From the NCBI GenBank assembly GCA_963765545.1, contig CAVXWW010000004.1:62001-126000 (forward strand): a stretch of 64,000 bases of DNA, read 5' to 3'. Position numbers and translations under genes: made by a program. The notes below the pieces were generated by a model. That model worked only from the letters and a program-made list of their open reading frames with translations, had not been told where the DNA came from and did not search any database. Origin of the DNA: JARRPM01 sp963765545. Lineage in GTDB: Bacteria; Pseudomonadota; Gammaproteobacteria; Pseudomonadales; Halieaceae. Shown piece after piece: positions 1-9,506 of this stretch; the first letter of the stretch is position 1; each line of letters begins with the position of its first letter.

Positions 1-542
1 TTGGCGCTGCCGGCACCGGGTATATCGCCCTCGAACTCGATGTAGTCGAACTGGAAGTTCATCGAGCCGAGGTTGGTGTTCGGATCCGACAGTGCCGCCG
101 CGAACTCCGCCGCTGACGGCGAACCCAGGCCGCCATCTTCATCGTCCGGCGCAGCCGCGTCAACGGGCTCGGCCACCGCGTCCACGATGCGAAACGCCAC
201 GGCCTCGCCGGTATCGACTTGGATCGACCTGTACTCACCGGGTACATCGACATTTTGCTCGAAGCGGTAGCAATGTGTGGCAATGCTCGATGAATAGCAG
301 ACTCGGTCATCGCCCTCGACTCGCCAGGTGCGCTTGAAGGTCTCGTTCCAGGCCTCGATACGGGCGGTGCCGTCGGCATTGTAGGTACCGGTAGCCGTCA
401 CCCCGGGCGTAGGGGTGATCTCCGCGGTGGCGCCGGAGACCAGGTCCCGCAAGGTGCTGGCCCCGGTAACAGGCTGCCAGTTATCTGCCGGTGCTGCCTG
501 TGTGATTGCACATACCAGCAACAGTGGCAGCTTGAACCACAT
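1..542 (-). CDS. Predicted outer-membrane transporter, 5' part only
   Basis: The gene starts at the ATG at 542 and runs off the left edge, so about 180 N-terminal residues are visible. They open with a hydrophobic signal peptide (cleavage near QAAPA) and continue with a beta-rich stretch holding two cysteines (VCYSS, THCYR), then an acidic linker. The segment DPNTNLGSMNFQFDYIEF followed by GDIPGA resembles the point where proteobacterial MetA-pathway/neuromedin-type outer-membrane transporters begin their barrel. That assignment rests on recalled motif resemblance only. The barrel itself would lie outside the window. The extra N-terminal domain before it is not one I recognise. Confidence 0.5.
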   Translation of the reverse strand, partial: MWFKLPLLLVCAITQAAPADNWQPVTGASTLRDLVSGATAEITPTPGVTATGTYNADGTARIEAWNETFKRTWRVEGDDRVCYSSSIATHCYRFEQNVDVPGEYRSIQVDTGEAVAFRIVDAVAEPVDAAAPDDEDGGLGSPSAAEFAAALSDPNTNLGSMNFQFDYIEFEGDIPGAGSA

Positions 543-870
543 GAATTTTATCGCCAGCGGGTACCTCTCGCGCCAACCGAAGCCGCTGTATCTCCATATT
601 CGTCGCAGGCTAACACTCGGGCAGCTCATAAACCGGTCTTTTCGCGCCAGCAGACCGTGTACTATCGACATGAATTGATTGGGATCATCTTGCGTGGGCG
701 TCGCGTCCTAAGCGATTCGGGAGTAGGCTGGAAGCACGGGGTACGCCTGAGTGAACAACTATTGACCTGAATCACACAAAAAATTGGTCTCTGGCACCAA
801 ATGATCGGCAAGGGGCCATGCATGACCGATATAAGTGTGTAACAAAACGCCTAACCAGAGGACCCGGAGT
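543..870. other. Gene-free spacer between divergent genes
   Basis: This spacer separates the leftward transporter gene from the rightward phospholipase D gene and should hold both promoters. I see no convincing coding frame in it. The only notable site is the FNR/CRP-like half-palindrome at 762-775, listed separately. Confidence 0.6.
762..775 (+). promoter_or_regulatory. FNR/Anr-like box, imperfect
   Basis: TTGACCTGAATCAC matches the FNR/Anr consensus TTGAT-N4-ATCAA at eight of ten defined positions. It lies about 95 nt upstream of the phospholipase D start. A better copy of the same motif is at 36273-36286. No matching -10 box was identified, so this is only a candidate. Confidence 0.25.
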
Positions 871-2475
871 ATGACTTTCTTGCAGGTGTGGTCGCGAGTA
901 CTGTGTGGATCACGTTTCGTAATGCATATGAGACTGGTCACCGCTCTATGCCTGACCCTATTCATCACAGCCTGCGCCACGCTACCAGACAACAGTACAC
1001 GCTCATACTCGCAAGCCATGACCAACACTGACGATACAGTGCTTGGCATGAACGCGGGTAAACAGCGCGCAACGCATCCCGGTCTGTCCGGTTTCGTACC
1101 CTTGAGCAGTGGCCTGGATGCCTTTGTCGCTCGCGTGGTGCTCGCCAGCCGCGCTGAGCGCAGCATCGATGCCCAGTACTATCTTTTTCACAACGACATC
1201 ACGGGCACTTTGTTACTCGGCGAGTTAATCACGGCGGCGGATCGCGGCGTGCGGGTGCGCCTGCTCGTGGATGACATGGCTATACCGGATGGCGACCTGG
1301 GCGCGATACTGTTGGACCAGCACCCGAATCTCGAGATTCGTATATTCAATCCCTTCAGCCGCAATACCAGTCGTATCAGCCAGTTCGCGACACGATTCGG
1401 CTCGGTCACCCGGCGCATGCACAATAAGTCGTTTACCGCAGACAACCAGTTCACGATCGTGGGCGGTCGCAATATCGGCGATGAATATTTTGAAGCCAAC
1501 CCGGAGCTGGCCTTCGGGGACCTGGACGTGCTGGCCGTTGGACCCGTCGTATTGAGGATATCCGCCTCATTCGATGAATACTGGAACCATGCGCTGGCTT
1601 ATCCCATAAGAACACTGGCCAGTAACAGTGTGACGCCGGAGAAGGCCGCCAATGCGAACAAGCGTTTCGAGCAGGCACTGGCAGCACAGGAGAGCTCGCA
1701 GTACAGGCGCGCCATGGAGACCTCCGCACTGGCCGACAAATTGCGCAAAGAGGAGATGACTTATTATTGGGGAAATGCGCAGGTTGTCCATGACAGCCCC
1801 GACAAGATCTCGGAAGATCGGGACAGAAAGGATTTACACCTGGCCCCGCAACTCAAAACCCATTTTGACAATGTGGACGATGAGCTCATCATCTTTTCTC
1901 CTTACTTCGTACCCGGCAAGGAAGGCGTTGAGTTCCTGTCATCCCTGGCAGAGCGCGGGGTGCGGGTCAGCGTGGTTACCAATTCGCTGGCATCTACCGA
2001 CGTGGCCGCTGTTCATGCGGGTTATGCCAAGTATCGTAAAGGATTGCTGCGGGCGGGTGTTGAGCTCTGGGAGATAAACGAGCGACTACCCAGGAAGGAA
2101 CGCGCACGCTCCGGAGTGTTAGGCAGCTCAGGCAAGGCCAGCCTGCACACCAAATCGTTTGTGCTCGATCGAGAACAGGTTTTCATCGGTTCGCTCAACC
2201 TGGATCCTCGCTCGGTGGTGGAAAACACTGAGCTGGGTATTGTGATTTCCTCGCCTGAGATGGGTCGGGAACTGAGCGCCTGGTTTGACAGCAATATAGC
2301 CAACCTGGCTTTTCGCCTGGAGCTGCAGGCCCCCGACGCTGGTGGTGAGCAGATCGTCTGGCACGGCATGGAAGACGGACGGCCGGTCACGTTTACCCAG
2401 GAGCCCTACTCTGGTTTCTGGCGACGCCTTGGCGTCAGCACCATGTCGCTACTGCCGGTTGAGTCACAACTCTAG
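871..2475 (+). CDS. Phospholipase D family lipoprotein (ClsC/YmdC-like)
   Basis: Two HKD phosphatidyltransferase motifs are present: HNKSFTADN (His184, Lys186, Asp191 from this start) and HTKSFVLD (His426, Lys428, Asp433). Each is followed by the usual G-G/S-x-N segment, as in cardiolipin-synthase-type enzymes, which move phosphatidyl groups between lipids. A lipoprotein signal ends in the lipobox FITAC, which places the enzyme on the periplasmic face of a membrane. The start at 871 is chosen because AGAGG lies about 10 nt upstream. Starts at 922 or 928 would give a more typical 16-18 residue lipoprotein signal and cannot be excluded. A decayed relative is at 54798-55795. Confidence 0.85.
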   Translation: MTFLQVWSRVLCGSRFVMHMRLVTALCLTLFITACATLPDNSTRSYSQAMTNTDDTVLGMNAGKQRATHPGLSGFVPLSSGLDAFVARVVLASRAERSIDAQYYLFHNDITGTLLLGELITAADRGVRVRLLVDDMAIPDGDLGAILLDQHPNLEIRIFNPFSRNTSRISQFATRFGSVTRRMHNKSFTADNQFTIVGGRNIGDEYFEANPELAFGDLDVLAVGPVVLRISASFDEYWNHALAYPIRTLASNSVTPEKAANANKRFEQALAAQESSQYRRAMETSALADKLRKEEMTYYWGNAQVVHDSPDKISEDRDRKDLHLAPQLKTHFDNVDDELIIFSPYFVPGKEGVEFLSSLAERGVRVSVVTNSLASTDVAAVHAGYAKYRKGLLRAGVELWEINERLPRKERARSGVLGSSGKASLHTKSFVLDREQVFIGSLNLDPRSVVENTELGIVISSPEMGRELSAWFDSNIANLAFRLELQAPDAGGEQIVWHGMEDGRPVTFTQEPYSGFWRRLGVSTMSLLPVESQL

Positions 2476-2552
2476 GGCATCTGTGAATAGTGCGGTAATG
2501 CCTCAGCGGAGACTCTGGCGCAACTTCACCCTGGTGCGGTCTCGAAGGCCGG

Positions 2553-3779
2553 CTAAAAGTAATACCCCAATTCGAGCTGCAGGTAGTTTTCATTTTTGTA
2601 TATTCGCAGCGGATTGTCGGCGGCGACGTTGGATACACCGCGGGCCTCGACGGACAGCTTGAAGGCGTTGCCGATGCGGCGGCTGGCTTCCAGGTAGTAA
2701 TAGCGCGAGTCATCTTCCACATCCTGCACCACGGCGGCGATCAGCTCGGTGGAATTGATATCGTTCAGGCCCAGCCTGAGGCCCAGACTGACATCGTCAT
2801 CATCGTTGTCGGTGGCCACTATCAGCGCGCGATCGTCAAACAGGTACTCACTGATGATGCCGATATCGGCGCCGGTGCCACGGACGTCAAAAAAGGTGTA
2901 CTCGATGCCCGCCGCACCGGAGAAAAAGTTTTCCTGTGGCGCGTCGCGGTAGATGGCCTCGAACTTCAGCAACCAGGCATCGAAGGTGCCCTGTATATCC
3001 ACGCCGGTCTGGTTGATGATGTCGTAGATGGGTATCAGCTCTACCTGGCCGTCGGCCTTTGTCTCGTAGAACGCGGGGTCTACCCGCGGCTCCCGGCTGG
3101 TGCCGTAGAACTGGTAGGCCCCCATGTCCCAGTTGCCGACACTGTTGGACCAGCGGGCGGCAAAGTCAGTGTGCCACTGCTCGGCACCGGAATCGTAGAT
3201 CGCCTTGCTGTTGCTGATAGCGGGGGAGGTGCCGGGCCTGCCATCGGGGCCGGGGAAAATGCGCTCCCTGAAATAGGGCAGTACGAACAGGTCCAGGGCG
3301 CCCCAGTCCCTGACCAGGGTGAGCTTGACCATCGGCTGCCCCAGCAGGTCCTCCTCGTCGGGGTTCTCCGCCAGGTCTACCTGGTTGATGATATTGACCA
3401 CGTGCACGGTCTCTGTAACGCCCCAGAATACCCGGCTGATCCCCACGGTCAGTTCCCAGTCCTGTTCCACTTTTTGCCAGTTGAGCTCCCGGATATCGCC
3501 ATGGGTGCGATCATCGTCGTGCTCATCCCAGCGGTAAAAGGGGGTGAAAGTGAAACTGTCCCGCGAATCCGCTACCGGGTAGTAAAACTCCAGTTCAGAG
3601 GCCAGGGAAATGTCGCTGTTCGACAGGCCCGGTCGGACGCCATCGTCTTTGAAGTATCGATACTGGCCGCTGACATCGCCGGACAGCTGCACCTCACCGG
3701 GATCCAGGGCGCTTGCCGGGACAGTGCAGCAAGCGAGGCACAGATACAGCGCCGCGCGGTAGAGCGGGTGGCGGGGCAT
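2553..3779 (-). CDS. Predicted beta-barrel outer-membrane protein
   Basis: 408 residues with a clear signal peptide (cleavage near PASALDPG), alternating aromatic/polar beta-strand pattern throughout and a C-terminal phenylalanine in ELGYYF, the usual signal for BAM-dependent insertion. It is the last gene of a tight minus-strand set: its ATG lies 2 nt after the stop of the LolA-like gene, which itself follows the MMPL permease by 24 nt. The set looks like an inner membrane pump, periplasmic carrier and outer-membrane partner for a lipidic substrate. The cargo is unknown. No enzyme motifs were seen. Confidence 0.7.
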   Translation of the reverse strand: MPRHPLYRAALYLCLACCTVPASALDPGEVQLSGDVSGQYRYFKDDGVRPGLSNSDISLASELEFYYPVADSRDSFTFTPFYRWDEHDDDRTHGDIRELNWQKVEQDWELTVGISRVFWGVTETVHVVNIINQVDLAENPDEEDLLGQPMVKLTLVRDWGALDLFVLPYFRERIFPGPDGRPGTSPAISNSKAIYDSGAEQWHTDFAARWSNSVGNWDMGAYQFYGTSREPRVDPAFYETKADGQVELIPIYDIINQTGVDIQGTFDAWLLKFEAIYRDAPQENFFSGAAGIEYTFFDVRGTGADIGIISEYLFDDRALIVATDNDDDDVSLGLRLGLNDINSTELIAAVVQDVEDDSRYYYLEASRRIGNAFKLSVEARGVSNVAADNPLRIYKNENYLQLELGYYF

Positions 3780-3781
3780 GC

Positions 3782-4597
3782 CTACCTGGCGCGCTTCAGC
3801 GAATTCTGGTCGAAATCCCTGGCGGTGAGTCCGCGGCCGAACTCGATGCTGCTGTAATCAAGGAGAGTGACTTTTCCTGTCTTGTGATTGCTTATCTCGT
3901 AGTGCAGCGCGCGCCAGAAACGGTCGTCATACAGTTGGTAATTGCTCTGCAGCAAGGTTTTGAGATGCTTGCCCGATCGGTCGTAGAACTCGATGCGCTG
4001 CACCCGGTACTCATCCTGGTCGTGCCGGATCTCCATGCGCGAATAGCCAGTATGGTCGTAGACAGGTATCCATTCAGACACGAAGCATTGCAACTCTCCG
4101 CAGGGCTCATCCCGCAGGTACTTGTATTCATACTTTTCCAGCTCAAAGGAGCTCATGTCCTCGAAGGCGAGCTCACTGCCCATAAAGGGGCCCGATTTGT
4201 TTTTCGAGGAAATACGCTTGACCCGCTTCAGCGCCGGCAGGTAGATCCACTGGTCATCGGGCTCCAGTCCATGGCTGTAGGTGAGCAGGGCGGTCCCTTT
4301 GACATCGGCCGGTTCATCGAAAATGGTGAGGCTCCAGTCGCCGTCATCGGCTTGCTCCAGGGTCCGCACGCGCAGGGTGCGGGTTCGCTCCCTGCCTTTG
4401 TTGTCCCGCAATACCATGGTAAGCGTCTCTTCACTGTCGCCGAAACCGCTAAAGCGGCGATCCGCCTCCACGGCGATTTCTGTGCCGCGTTCAGCGGCAG
4501 TGGCGGGTTCCGCCGGGGTAGTGTCCGCATGCATCCAGGCGCCAGCGCCCAGCAGTGAGGATGACAAAAGAATCGGTAAGGCATTTCTGGGAGACAC
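3782..4597 (-). CDS. LolA-like outer membrane lipoprotein-sorting family protein
   Basis: 271 residues with a signal peptide (SLLGAGAWMHA) and a beta-rich body. It matches the family annotated as outer-membrane lipoprotein-sorting protein (LolA_like), with features such as TLTMVLRDNKGRER near residue 58 and YLPALKRVKRISS near 118. This fold carries single acylated molecules across the periplasm in its open barrel. It sits between an MMPL permease and a beta-barrel, so a role as the shuttle between them is the natural inference. It is not the general LolA chaperone, which is shorter and lies elsewhere in genomes. Confidence 0.7.
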   Translation of the reverse strand: MSPRNALPILLSSSLLGAGAWMHADTTPAEPATAAERGTEIAVEADRRFSGFGDSEETLTMVLRDNKGRERTRTLRVRTLEQADDGDWSLTIFDEPADVKGTALLTYSHGLEPDDQWIYLPALKRVKRISSKNKSGPFMGSELAFEDMSSFELEKYEYKYLRDEPCGELQCFVSEWIPVYDHTGYSRMEIRHDQDEYRVQRIEFYDRSGKHLKTLLQSNYQLYDDRFWRALHYEISNHKTGKVTLLDYSSIEFGRGLTARDFDQNSLKRAR

Positions 4598-4621
4598 TGT
4601 TATACCTGTTTGAATTCAAGT

Positions 4622-7063
4622 TTATGGGATGTGAACGGCGGTTGCTTCGGCACCGACCTTTTGGCTCGATTGCTCGAGTTCCTTGCCAAAGGGTTTCAGC
4701 ACCAGCACCAGCGCCGGTAGTAAAAAGAGGTCCGCAAGCAGGGCAGTGACCACGGTAATGGACAGCAGTATGCCGAAGCTGGCCAGTACCGCCATGTCGG
4801 AAGCGAGGTAAACCAGGAATGAAAGCGACAGGATGATCGAGGTAATTATAATGGGGCGCCCGACACTCATCAAACCGATACTGATGGCCTGCTCGTAGTT
4901 ACCGCAACGTATAAATTCCTTACGAATTCGACTGGTCATATGCACGGTATCGTCCACCGCGATACCGATGGCGACTGTGGCGAGCAGCATGCGCAGGTAG
5001 TCAAGGTGCATGCCGATGGCTCCCATTGCGCCGAGAATCAGGACAACGGGGAACAGGTTGGGCACCATAGCGAGCATACCCACCCTCAGCGAACGAAATG
5101 CCAGGCACAGTATGAGCGCGATAAAGGTGAATGCCAGCAGGTAGCCCTGGATCTGGCTCTGGGCGATATATTCGCCCATTTTCAGCCATAGCAAGCCAAT
5201 ACCTGTGATTTCCACTTTCGCCCCCGGGACAGGGTTGTCCTCGAGGTAATCCTGAAGTTCCTTTATCAGCCCTCCAACCACCGCGGAGTTCACCATATTT
5301 ACCCGCAACTCGAGCGTGGTGCGCTGGTAATCGCCGCTGACATAATCCTCCAGTTCGCCGCCCCCGGATATCTCGTACAGCAACAGGTACTGGGCAATCA
5401 ACTCATCGTTCTCGGGCAGGCGATAATAGGCCGGGTCATCGCCGTGAAAACTCTGGTTGATATCTTTTAGGATATCAACGATGGAATAGGTCTTGCGCAC
5501 CAGTGGCGACGCTTCCGCCCTGGCCTGCAGCGCCTCGACGTGGGAGAGAATTTCCGCGGTTTTGATCGCCTCCGGTTGCTCCGCCTCGTAGATGAACACC
5601 ACGTTGAGCATGCCGCCCATAATGTCCTGGATATGGTCGGTGTGCTGGCGGAACTGGGTGTGAGGCTTGAAGTCCTCCAGGAAGCTGAAGCTTACCTGCA
5701 GCCTGCTTGCTCCTGCCAGGGAGGCTACCAGTACGGCTGCAAATACGGCCAGGATGCCGTAGCGATACTTGAGGTTGAAAGTAACCAGCCCACTCAACAA
5801 GCTTCGCAGGCGGTCAGATTTTTTCTTTCCAGGGCCCTGTGTTGAAAGTGCGGCATTTTTTCCCAGCGACATAATGCAGATCATCACCGTTATGGAGGCG
5901 ACAAACGTAAGCATCACGCCGAAACCAAGGTATACCGCCATTTCAGACAGGGCCCTCAGTTTCGAGCCGCTCATCACCAGGAAGCCGATGGCGGTTGTGA
6001 CCGCGGCCAGCAGGCAGGGTACCGCCACGTTCTCCAGGGTCTGGCGAATGGCGTCACGGCGCAGTGACCCACCGGCGCGCAGGCGATTGAATTCGCTGAT
6101 CAGGTGTATGGATTGGGCGACACCAATAGCTGTGAGCAGGGTAGGGGCTATCAGGAACAGCACCCCGACCTTATAGCCGGCCAGTCCCATGAATCCCACG
6201 GTCAGGATCAGCGACACAAATACCACTGACAGTGGGCCGACCAGGCCCAGCAGTTGCCCCCGAAAGCAGATCATCGCGATGACGGCGACCAGGACGATCG
6301 ACATCAGGGTCAGTAAACCGGATTCCTTGTCAAAGGTCTCATTGTAGGCTGCATTCAGCGGAACATCGCCGGACCACCAGAATTCGATATCGTCATATTC
6401 CGGCCGACTGAGAATCTCGAGTATTTGGTTCTGGCTGGCCTGGGGGTACAGGTTGTCCAGGCTATCACCCCTGGCGGGGTCCAGTCGGATCTCCTCCAGC
6501 GGGTCGCTGCTGGTTGCGGTCATTTCCAGGAAGATCCCGCCATAATAGCCATCGCGACTGATCAGGGCGTCCTTGTATATAGGCTTTTTTTTCATCGCGG
6601 CGCCGTGGGCCAGCAACTCCTCCTGGCTGCCAGGCATCTCGTGCTCGAGCTCAGTGATTTCCAGAAAATCGTCCTCGGCCTGCATGAATTCCACGTTGGT
6701 CAGGCTGGTGACTTCGTGCACGAAGGGTACTTCGTCCTCAAGCGCCTGGGTGAGCCGCGCAATTTTTTGCATGGTCTCCAGATCGAAAGGGCCGTGCGGC
6801 GTATCGGGCGTCCGGTACAGGATGTAGGCAATCTCATCCGAGCCGAAGTCGTCCTGGTAGCGGATATAGGCGCTGTAGCTGGGGTCGCTTACATCAAAAA
6901 ACGCGTCGAAGCTGTTGTCGGTGCGAATAGCAGCAGCCAGGACCAGTGCCGCCCCCAACATGGCCAGCACGAGGGCGAATACCACCAGCCGGTGGCCGTA
7001 CATCCACAGGCCCAGTCGTCCAAAGAAGCGGTCCAGTGCGTTTATCTTGTCGCGTCTATCCAC
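4622..7063 (-). CDS. MMPL/RND family lipid-type transporter
   Basis: About 814 residues with the RND plan: one transmembrane helix, a large periplasmic domain, five or six helices (for example around LLTLMSIVLVAVIAMICF), then the same again. Glycine-rich helices with GIGIAVDDTVHMTSRI in the second half resemble the sterol-sensing/MMPL signature, with aspartates that usually carry the proton relay. Such permeases export lipids, driven by proton motive force. The frame stays open up to a GTG at 7135 without a ribosome site. I prefer the GTG at 7063, preceded by GGAAGGG 12 nt upstream. It is the first gene of the three-gene set ending at 2553. Confidence 0.8.
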   Translation of the reverse strand: MDRRDKINALDRFFGRLGLWMYGHRLVVFALVLAMLGAALVLAAAIRTDNSFDAFFDVSDPSYSAYIRYQDDFGSDEIAYILYRTPDTPHGPFDLETMQKIARLTQALEDEVPFVHEVTSLTNVEFMQAEDDFLEITELEHEMPGSQEELLAHGAAMKKKPIYKDALISRDGYYGGIFLEMTATSSDPLEEIRLDPARGDSLDNLYPQASQNQILEILSRPEYDDIEFWWSGDVPLNAAYNETFDKESGLLTLMSIVLVAVIAMICFRGQLLGLVGPLSVVFVSLILTVGFMGLAGYKVGVLFLIAPTLLTAIGVAQSIHLISEFNRLRAGGSLRRDAIRQTLENVAVPCLLAAVTTAIGFLVMSGSKLRALSEMAVYLGFGVMLTFVASITVMICIMSLGKNAALSTQGPGKKKSDRLRSLLSGLVTFNLKYRYGILAVFAAVLVASLAGASRLQVSFSFLEDFKPHTQFRQHTDHIQDIMGGMLNVVFIYEAEQPEAIKTAEILSHVEALQARAEASPLVRKTYSIVDILKDINQSFHGDDPAYYRLPENDELIAQYLLLYEISGGGELEDYVSGDYQRTTLELRVNMVNSAVVGGLIKELQDYLEDNPVPGAKVEITGIGLLWLKMGEYIAQSQIQGYLLAFTFIALILCLAFRSLRVGMLAMVPNLFPVVLILGAMGAIGMHLDYLRMLLATVAIGIAVDDTVHMTSRIRKEFIRCGNYEQAISIGLMSVGRPIIITSIILSLSFLVYLASDMAVLASFGILLSITVVTALLADLFLLPALVLVLKPFGKELEQSSQKVGAEATAVHIP

Positions 7064-7229
7064 AATCTTGAAAGCCCTTCCAGTGCCGTGAACTGCAGCA
7101 CACGGCTTTCTACATAGTCGTAAAAGGAGTTCCACATTGTCATTGTTTACGAGGGTGAGGTCAAAGCTTCGGCGCCGGGTCTGCAGTAGTGGTCCCGCTG
7201 TCTCGGGGGACGCCCTCGGGCAGTTGCAA

Positions 7230-7731
7230 TTGATAGTGCGCCGCCTGGTGCTCGGTGTCGCCTGGGGCAGCCGGGTGTTCGTGCGCCTGTGGCAGGAGCG
7301 CGGTGTCGCCGGCTACCTGGTCAACGTCGCATCAGCGGTCTCGGTGACCCCGATGCCCAATATGTCGGCCTGCGCCGCGAGTAAATACGCGGTGGAAGGG
7401 CTTTGCGAGGTGCTGGAGATGGAGCTGGCTGAAACCCCAATTCGCGGCAGCTGTGTGCACCCGGGGGTCATTAATACGGCCATCGTCAAACACGACGAGC
7501 GCAGCGACCTTCCCCGGGAACAGGTAGAGCGCTTGCAACGCCAATACCGCGAGAAAAGCGCCCACCCATCGGTGGTAGCGAATGCCATTGTTGACGGGGG
7601 TGAAGAAAGGAAAACACAGCATCTTTACCGGACCCGGCACGGGCCTGCCTCCGATACTGAAGCGACTGCTGCCGCGCAAAATGTTTCGTCGGCTACTGAT
7701 CAAGGCGGCGCGTGATACCGGGTACTTGTGA
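7230..7731 (+). pseudogene. Decayed short-chain dehydrogenase (SDR)
   Basis: The frame carries the C-terminal two thirds of a classical SDR (LGVAWGSRVF, then VNVASA, then the active-site helix and VHPGVINT). Three lesions mark it as dead. The Rossmann glycine motif and NNAG are missing. The catalytic YxxxK tyrosine is a cysteine (TGC at 7371-7373). A one-base shift occurs in the G-run near 7596. After that shift another frame supplies the expected family ending (GKHSIFTGPGTGLPPILKR to the TGA at 7729-7731). No start codon can be assigned to it. Confidence 0.75.
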
Positions 7732-7831
7732 GTCTGCAGGGCGAGCCTGATAATTGTCTGGTCGAGGGCTTTTTGCGATGCAAATTGAACAGGACCGCAA
7801 GGTCTGATGCACTTTTAAACAGGAAAGAGCG

Positions 7832-8599
7832 ATGTATTCCCTGAAGCTTTATCACCACCCGTTATCCGTTTGTTCGATGAAGGTGCGCCTTGCGCTTGAA
7901 GAGAAAGGTCTGGCCTGGTCCGGACGGGTTATCGACATCGTACAGCAACAAGAGCAGTTGGATCCATGGTACCTGGCGCTGAACCCAAAAGGGGTAGTTC
8001 CAACACTCGAATACAACAACGGTTCAAGCCAGGTAGTGACAAACTCGGCGGACATTCTCAGGTTTATTGGCGACTTACCCGAAGGGAATTCACTGATTCC
8101 GGAGGATGGCGAACAGCTTGAAATGATGAATACCCTGATTGACCTGGCAGATGATGTCGACCTGCAAATTCTGAGTTATGCACGCCACCCCTCGCAGGAG
8201 AAGTCAGGAAGCATACTTGATGCACGGATTGAAAAATCGAGAGAGTTGGCTGGTAAGCACCCTGAGCTGAAAGCGTGTTATGAAGAGTGTGCCAACAGAT
8301 CGGAAAAGGCCAAAGCCCTCAGGGTAAGCGGTGAACATGTGCAAAGCATTGAAGCTCAAGCCACTGCCGCTCTCTCCGAGGTTGAGAGCCTATTGCATCA
8401 CTCTCCATTTCCGTCAGGCCACGCCTACACCCTTGCCGATGTAATATGGACGGTCGTTTTGTCCAGGCTTGAGCGTCTCGGCTATAACGAATGGATAGCT
8501 GGCGAGAGATTCCCATCGGTCGCAAGATATTACCAACGGGTGCAACAACGCGACAGCTTTACTCGCGCGCAAATTCAAAATCAATGGTGGAAAAGCTGA
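7832..8599 (+). CDS. Glutathione S-transferase family protein
   Basis: 255 residues. The N-terminal thioredoxin-like domain (YSLKLYHHPLSVCSMKVRLALEEKG) has Ser/Cys at the usual glutathione-activating position and the cis-proline motif in GVVPTL. The all-helical C-terminal domain ends with ADVIWTVVLSRL. A mid-domain insertion around residues 105-170 makes it longer than standard bacterial enzymes, as in GDAP1-like or dehalogenase-like relatives. The strong AGGAAAGAG ribosome site just before the ATG fixes the start. It is monocistronic. The likely role is conjugation or reduction of an electrophile, with unknown substrate. Confidence 0.85.
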   Translation: MYSLKLYHHPLSVCSMKVRLALEEKGLAWSGRVIDIVQQQEQLDPWYLALNPKGVVPTLEYNNGSSQVVTNSADILRFIGDLPEGNSLIPEDGEQLEMMNTLIDLADDVDLQILSYARHPSQEKSGSILDARIEKSRELAGKHPELKACYEECANRSEKAKALRVSGEHVQSIEAQATAALSEVESLLHHSPFPSGHAYTLADVIWTVVLSRLERLGYNEWIAGERFPSVARYYQRVQQRDSFTRAQIQNQWWKS

Positions 8600-8947
8600 A
8601 GAGACTGACTCAAACGTCAGTGCGCGATAGTCAAAATCAGCACCCGAACTCGTGTGGCAGTCTCGTGTATTCTGGGGGCAGTTTACTGATCTCCGACCTT
8701 TGACCTTCGGCCCAGGGCGTTGCTTCCTGAGCCATTTACCGGTTATTGCTTCTAGGTGCGTGATAAATCGATCGTTGCTGTCATAGGTGGCCTCTCCAAT
8801 TCTTACGGAAATTTATTCGGCGCGTGTAATGCCGGTGAACGCATCGAAAGTTGAGTAAACTGTGCCCAGAATTACGTGGCACACACACCTCGTTTACCGC
8901 CGCTGTGCCCCCGAATATTTCCGGCAGTCCCACGCGGCCGGCCAGGC
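8600..8947. other. Gene-free spacer
   Basis: This stretch lies between convergent genes and contains no frame I would defend. A perfect six-pair hairpin, ACTGAC/GTCAGT at 8604-8621, follows the glutathione transferase stop at once. It has no T-run, so it is at best a weak terminator. Confidence 0.5.
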
Positions 8948-9487
8948 TCACAAGGTGGTGGCGACGGTCCCCGCCTCAGCCCGCAGCTGATCGGCGAAGC
9001 CACGCTTCTGCGTCGATGAGCGCGCGTGAGCAACAACCGAATGCCGGCCCTCATCGGACGCTCGCAGCACGTGGTTTAAAACCAGGTCGTGATCCATGCG
9101 CAGAGTTACCGCACCAGCCACCATGAGGCTGAACAAGGTGGATACCCATGTGAGCGTGATCAAGGTAAACACGGGGCTGGCTTGGAGCGCCTCGGGTCCC
9201 CAGTTGATTGAGACAGCGGCAAGGACGACGCCCGTCACCAGACCGATCGCACCGAAGAGCGCATGGGTGCGAAAGAAGGTGAGCTCGATGGCTCGCGGCT
9301 CGGGTTGAAGCTTGTGCTCGGCCGCCGGGTCGTTGGGGGCTACAATCCGGACCTGCCGCGCTTGCACCCGGTCGGACGCTGCGAGTTGACTGGCTGCCCG
9401 CATCGCTTCGGTGTCGCTGTCGAAACTGGCAACAACTTTGGACGGAAACTCCTCGACGATTGGTGCCACTGCTGGTGAAAGACTCAT
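8948..9487 (-). CDS. Small two-helix membrane protein of unknown function
   Basis: 179 residues. An N-terminal cytoplasmic segment (VVASFDSDTEAMRAASQL, about residues 18-35) resembles the general-stress protein pattern that opens YflT/DUF1269-type proteins. Two transmembrane helices follow, at about residues 75-95 (glycine-rich GAIGLVTGVVLAAV) and 105-128, then a short hydrophilic tail with HDLVLNHVL. The start is secured by AGGAGA seven bases upstream. The 5' leader contains the long imperfect hairpin at 9507-9593. A role in stress adaptation is a guess from the N-terminal pattern only. Confidence 0.6.
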   Translation of the reverse strand: MSLSPAVAPIVEEFPSKVVASFDSDTEAMRAASQLAASDRVQARQVRIVAPNDPAAEHKLQPEPRAIELTFFRTHALFGAIGLVTGVVLAAVSINWGPEALQASPVFTLITLTWVSTLFSLMVAGAVTLRMDHDLVLNHVLRASDEGRHSVVAHARSSTQKRGFADQLRAEAGTVATTL

Positions 9488-9506
9488 GATGTATCTCCTG
9501 TAAGTG

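Noticed and set aside
3713..4558. Long rightward frame opposite the LolA-like gene
   Set aside because: It lies antisense to a gene with clear signal peptide and family motifs. No homology or ribosome site supports it.
6425..7117. Rightward 230-codon frame opposite the MMPL gene
   Set aside because: Antisense to a well supported permease, with composition that mirrors its codons.
8604..8621. Hairpin after the glutathione transferase as terminator
   Set aside because: Six perfect pairs, but with no T-run and a GC-rich tail, so it is mentioned only under the spacer.
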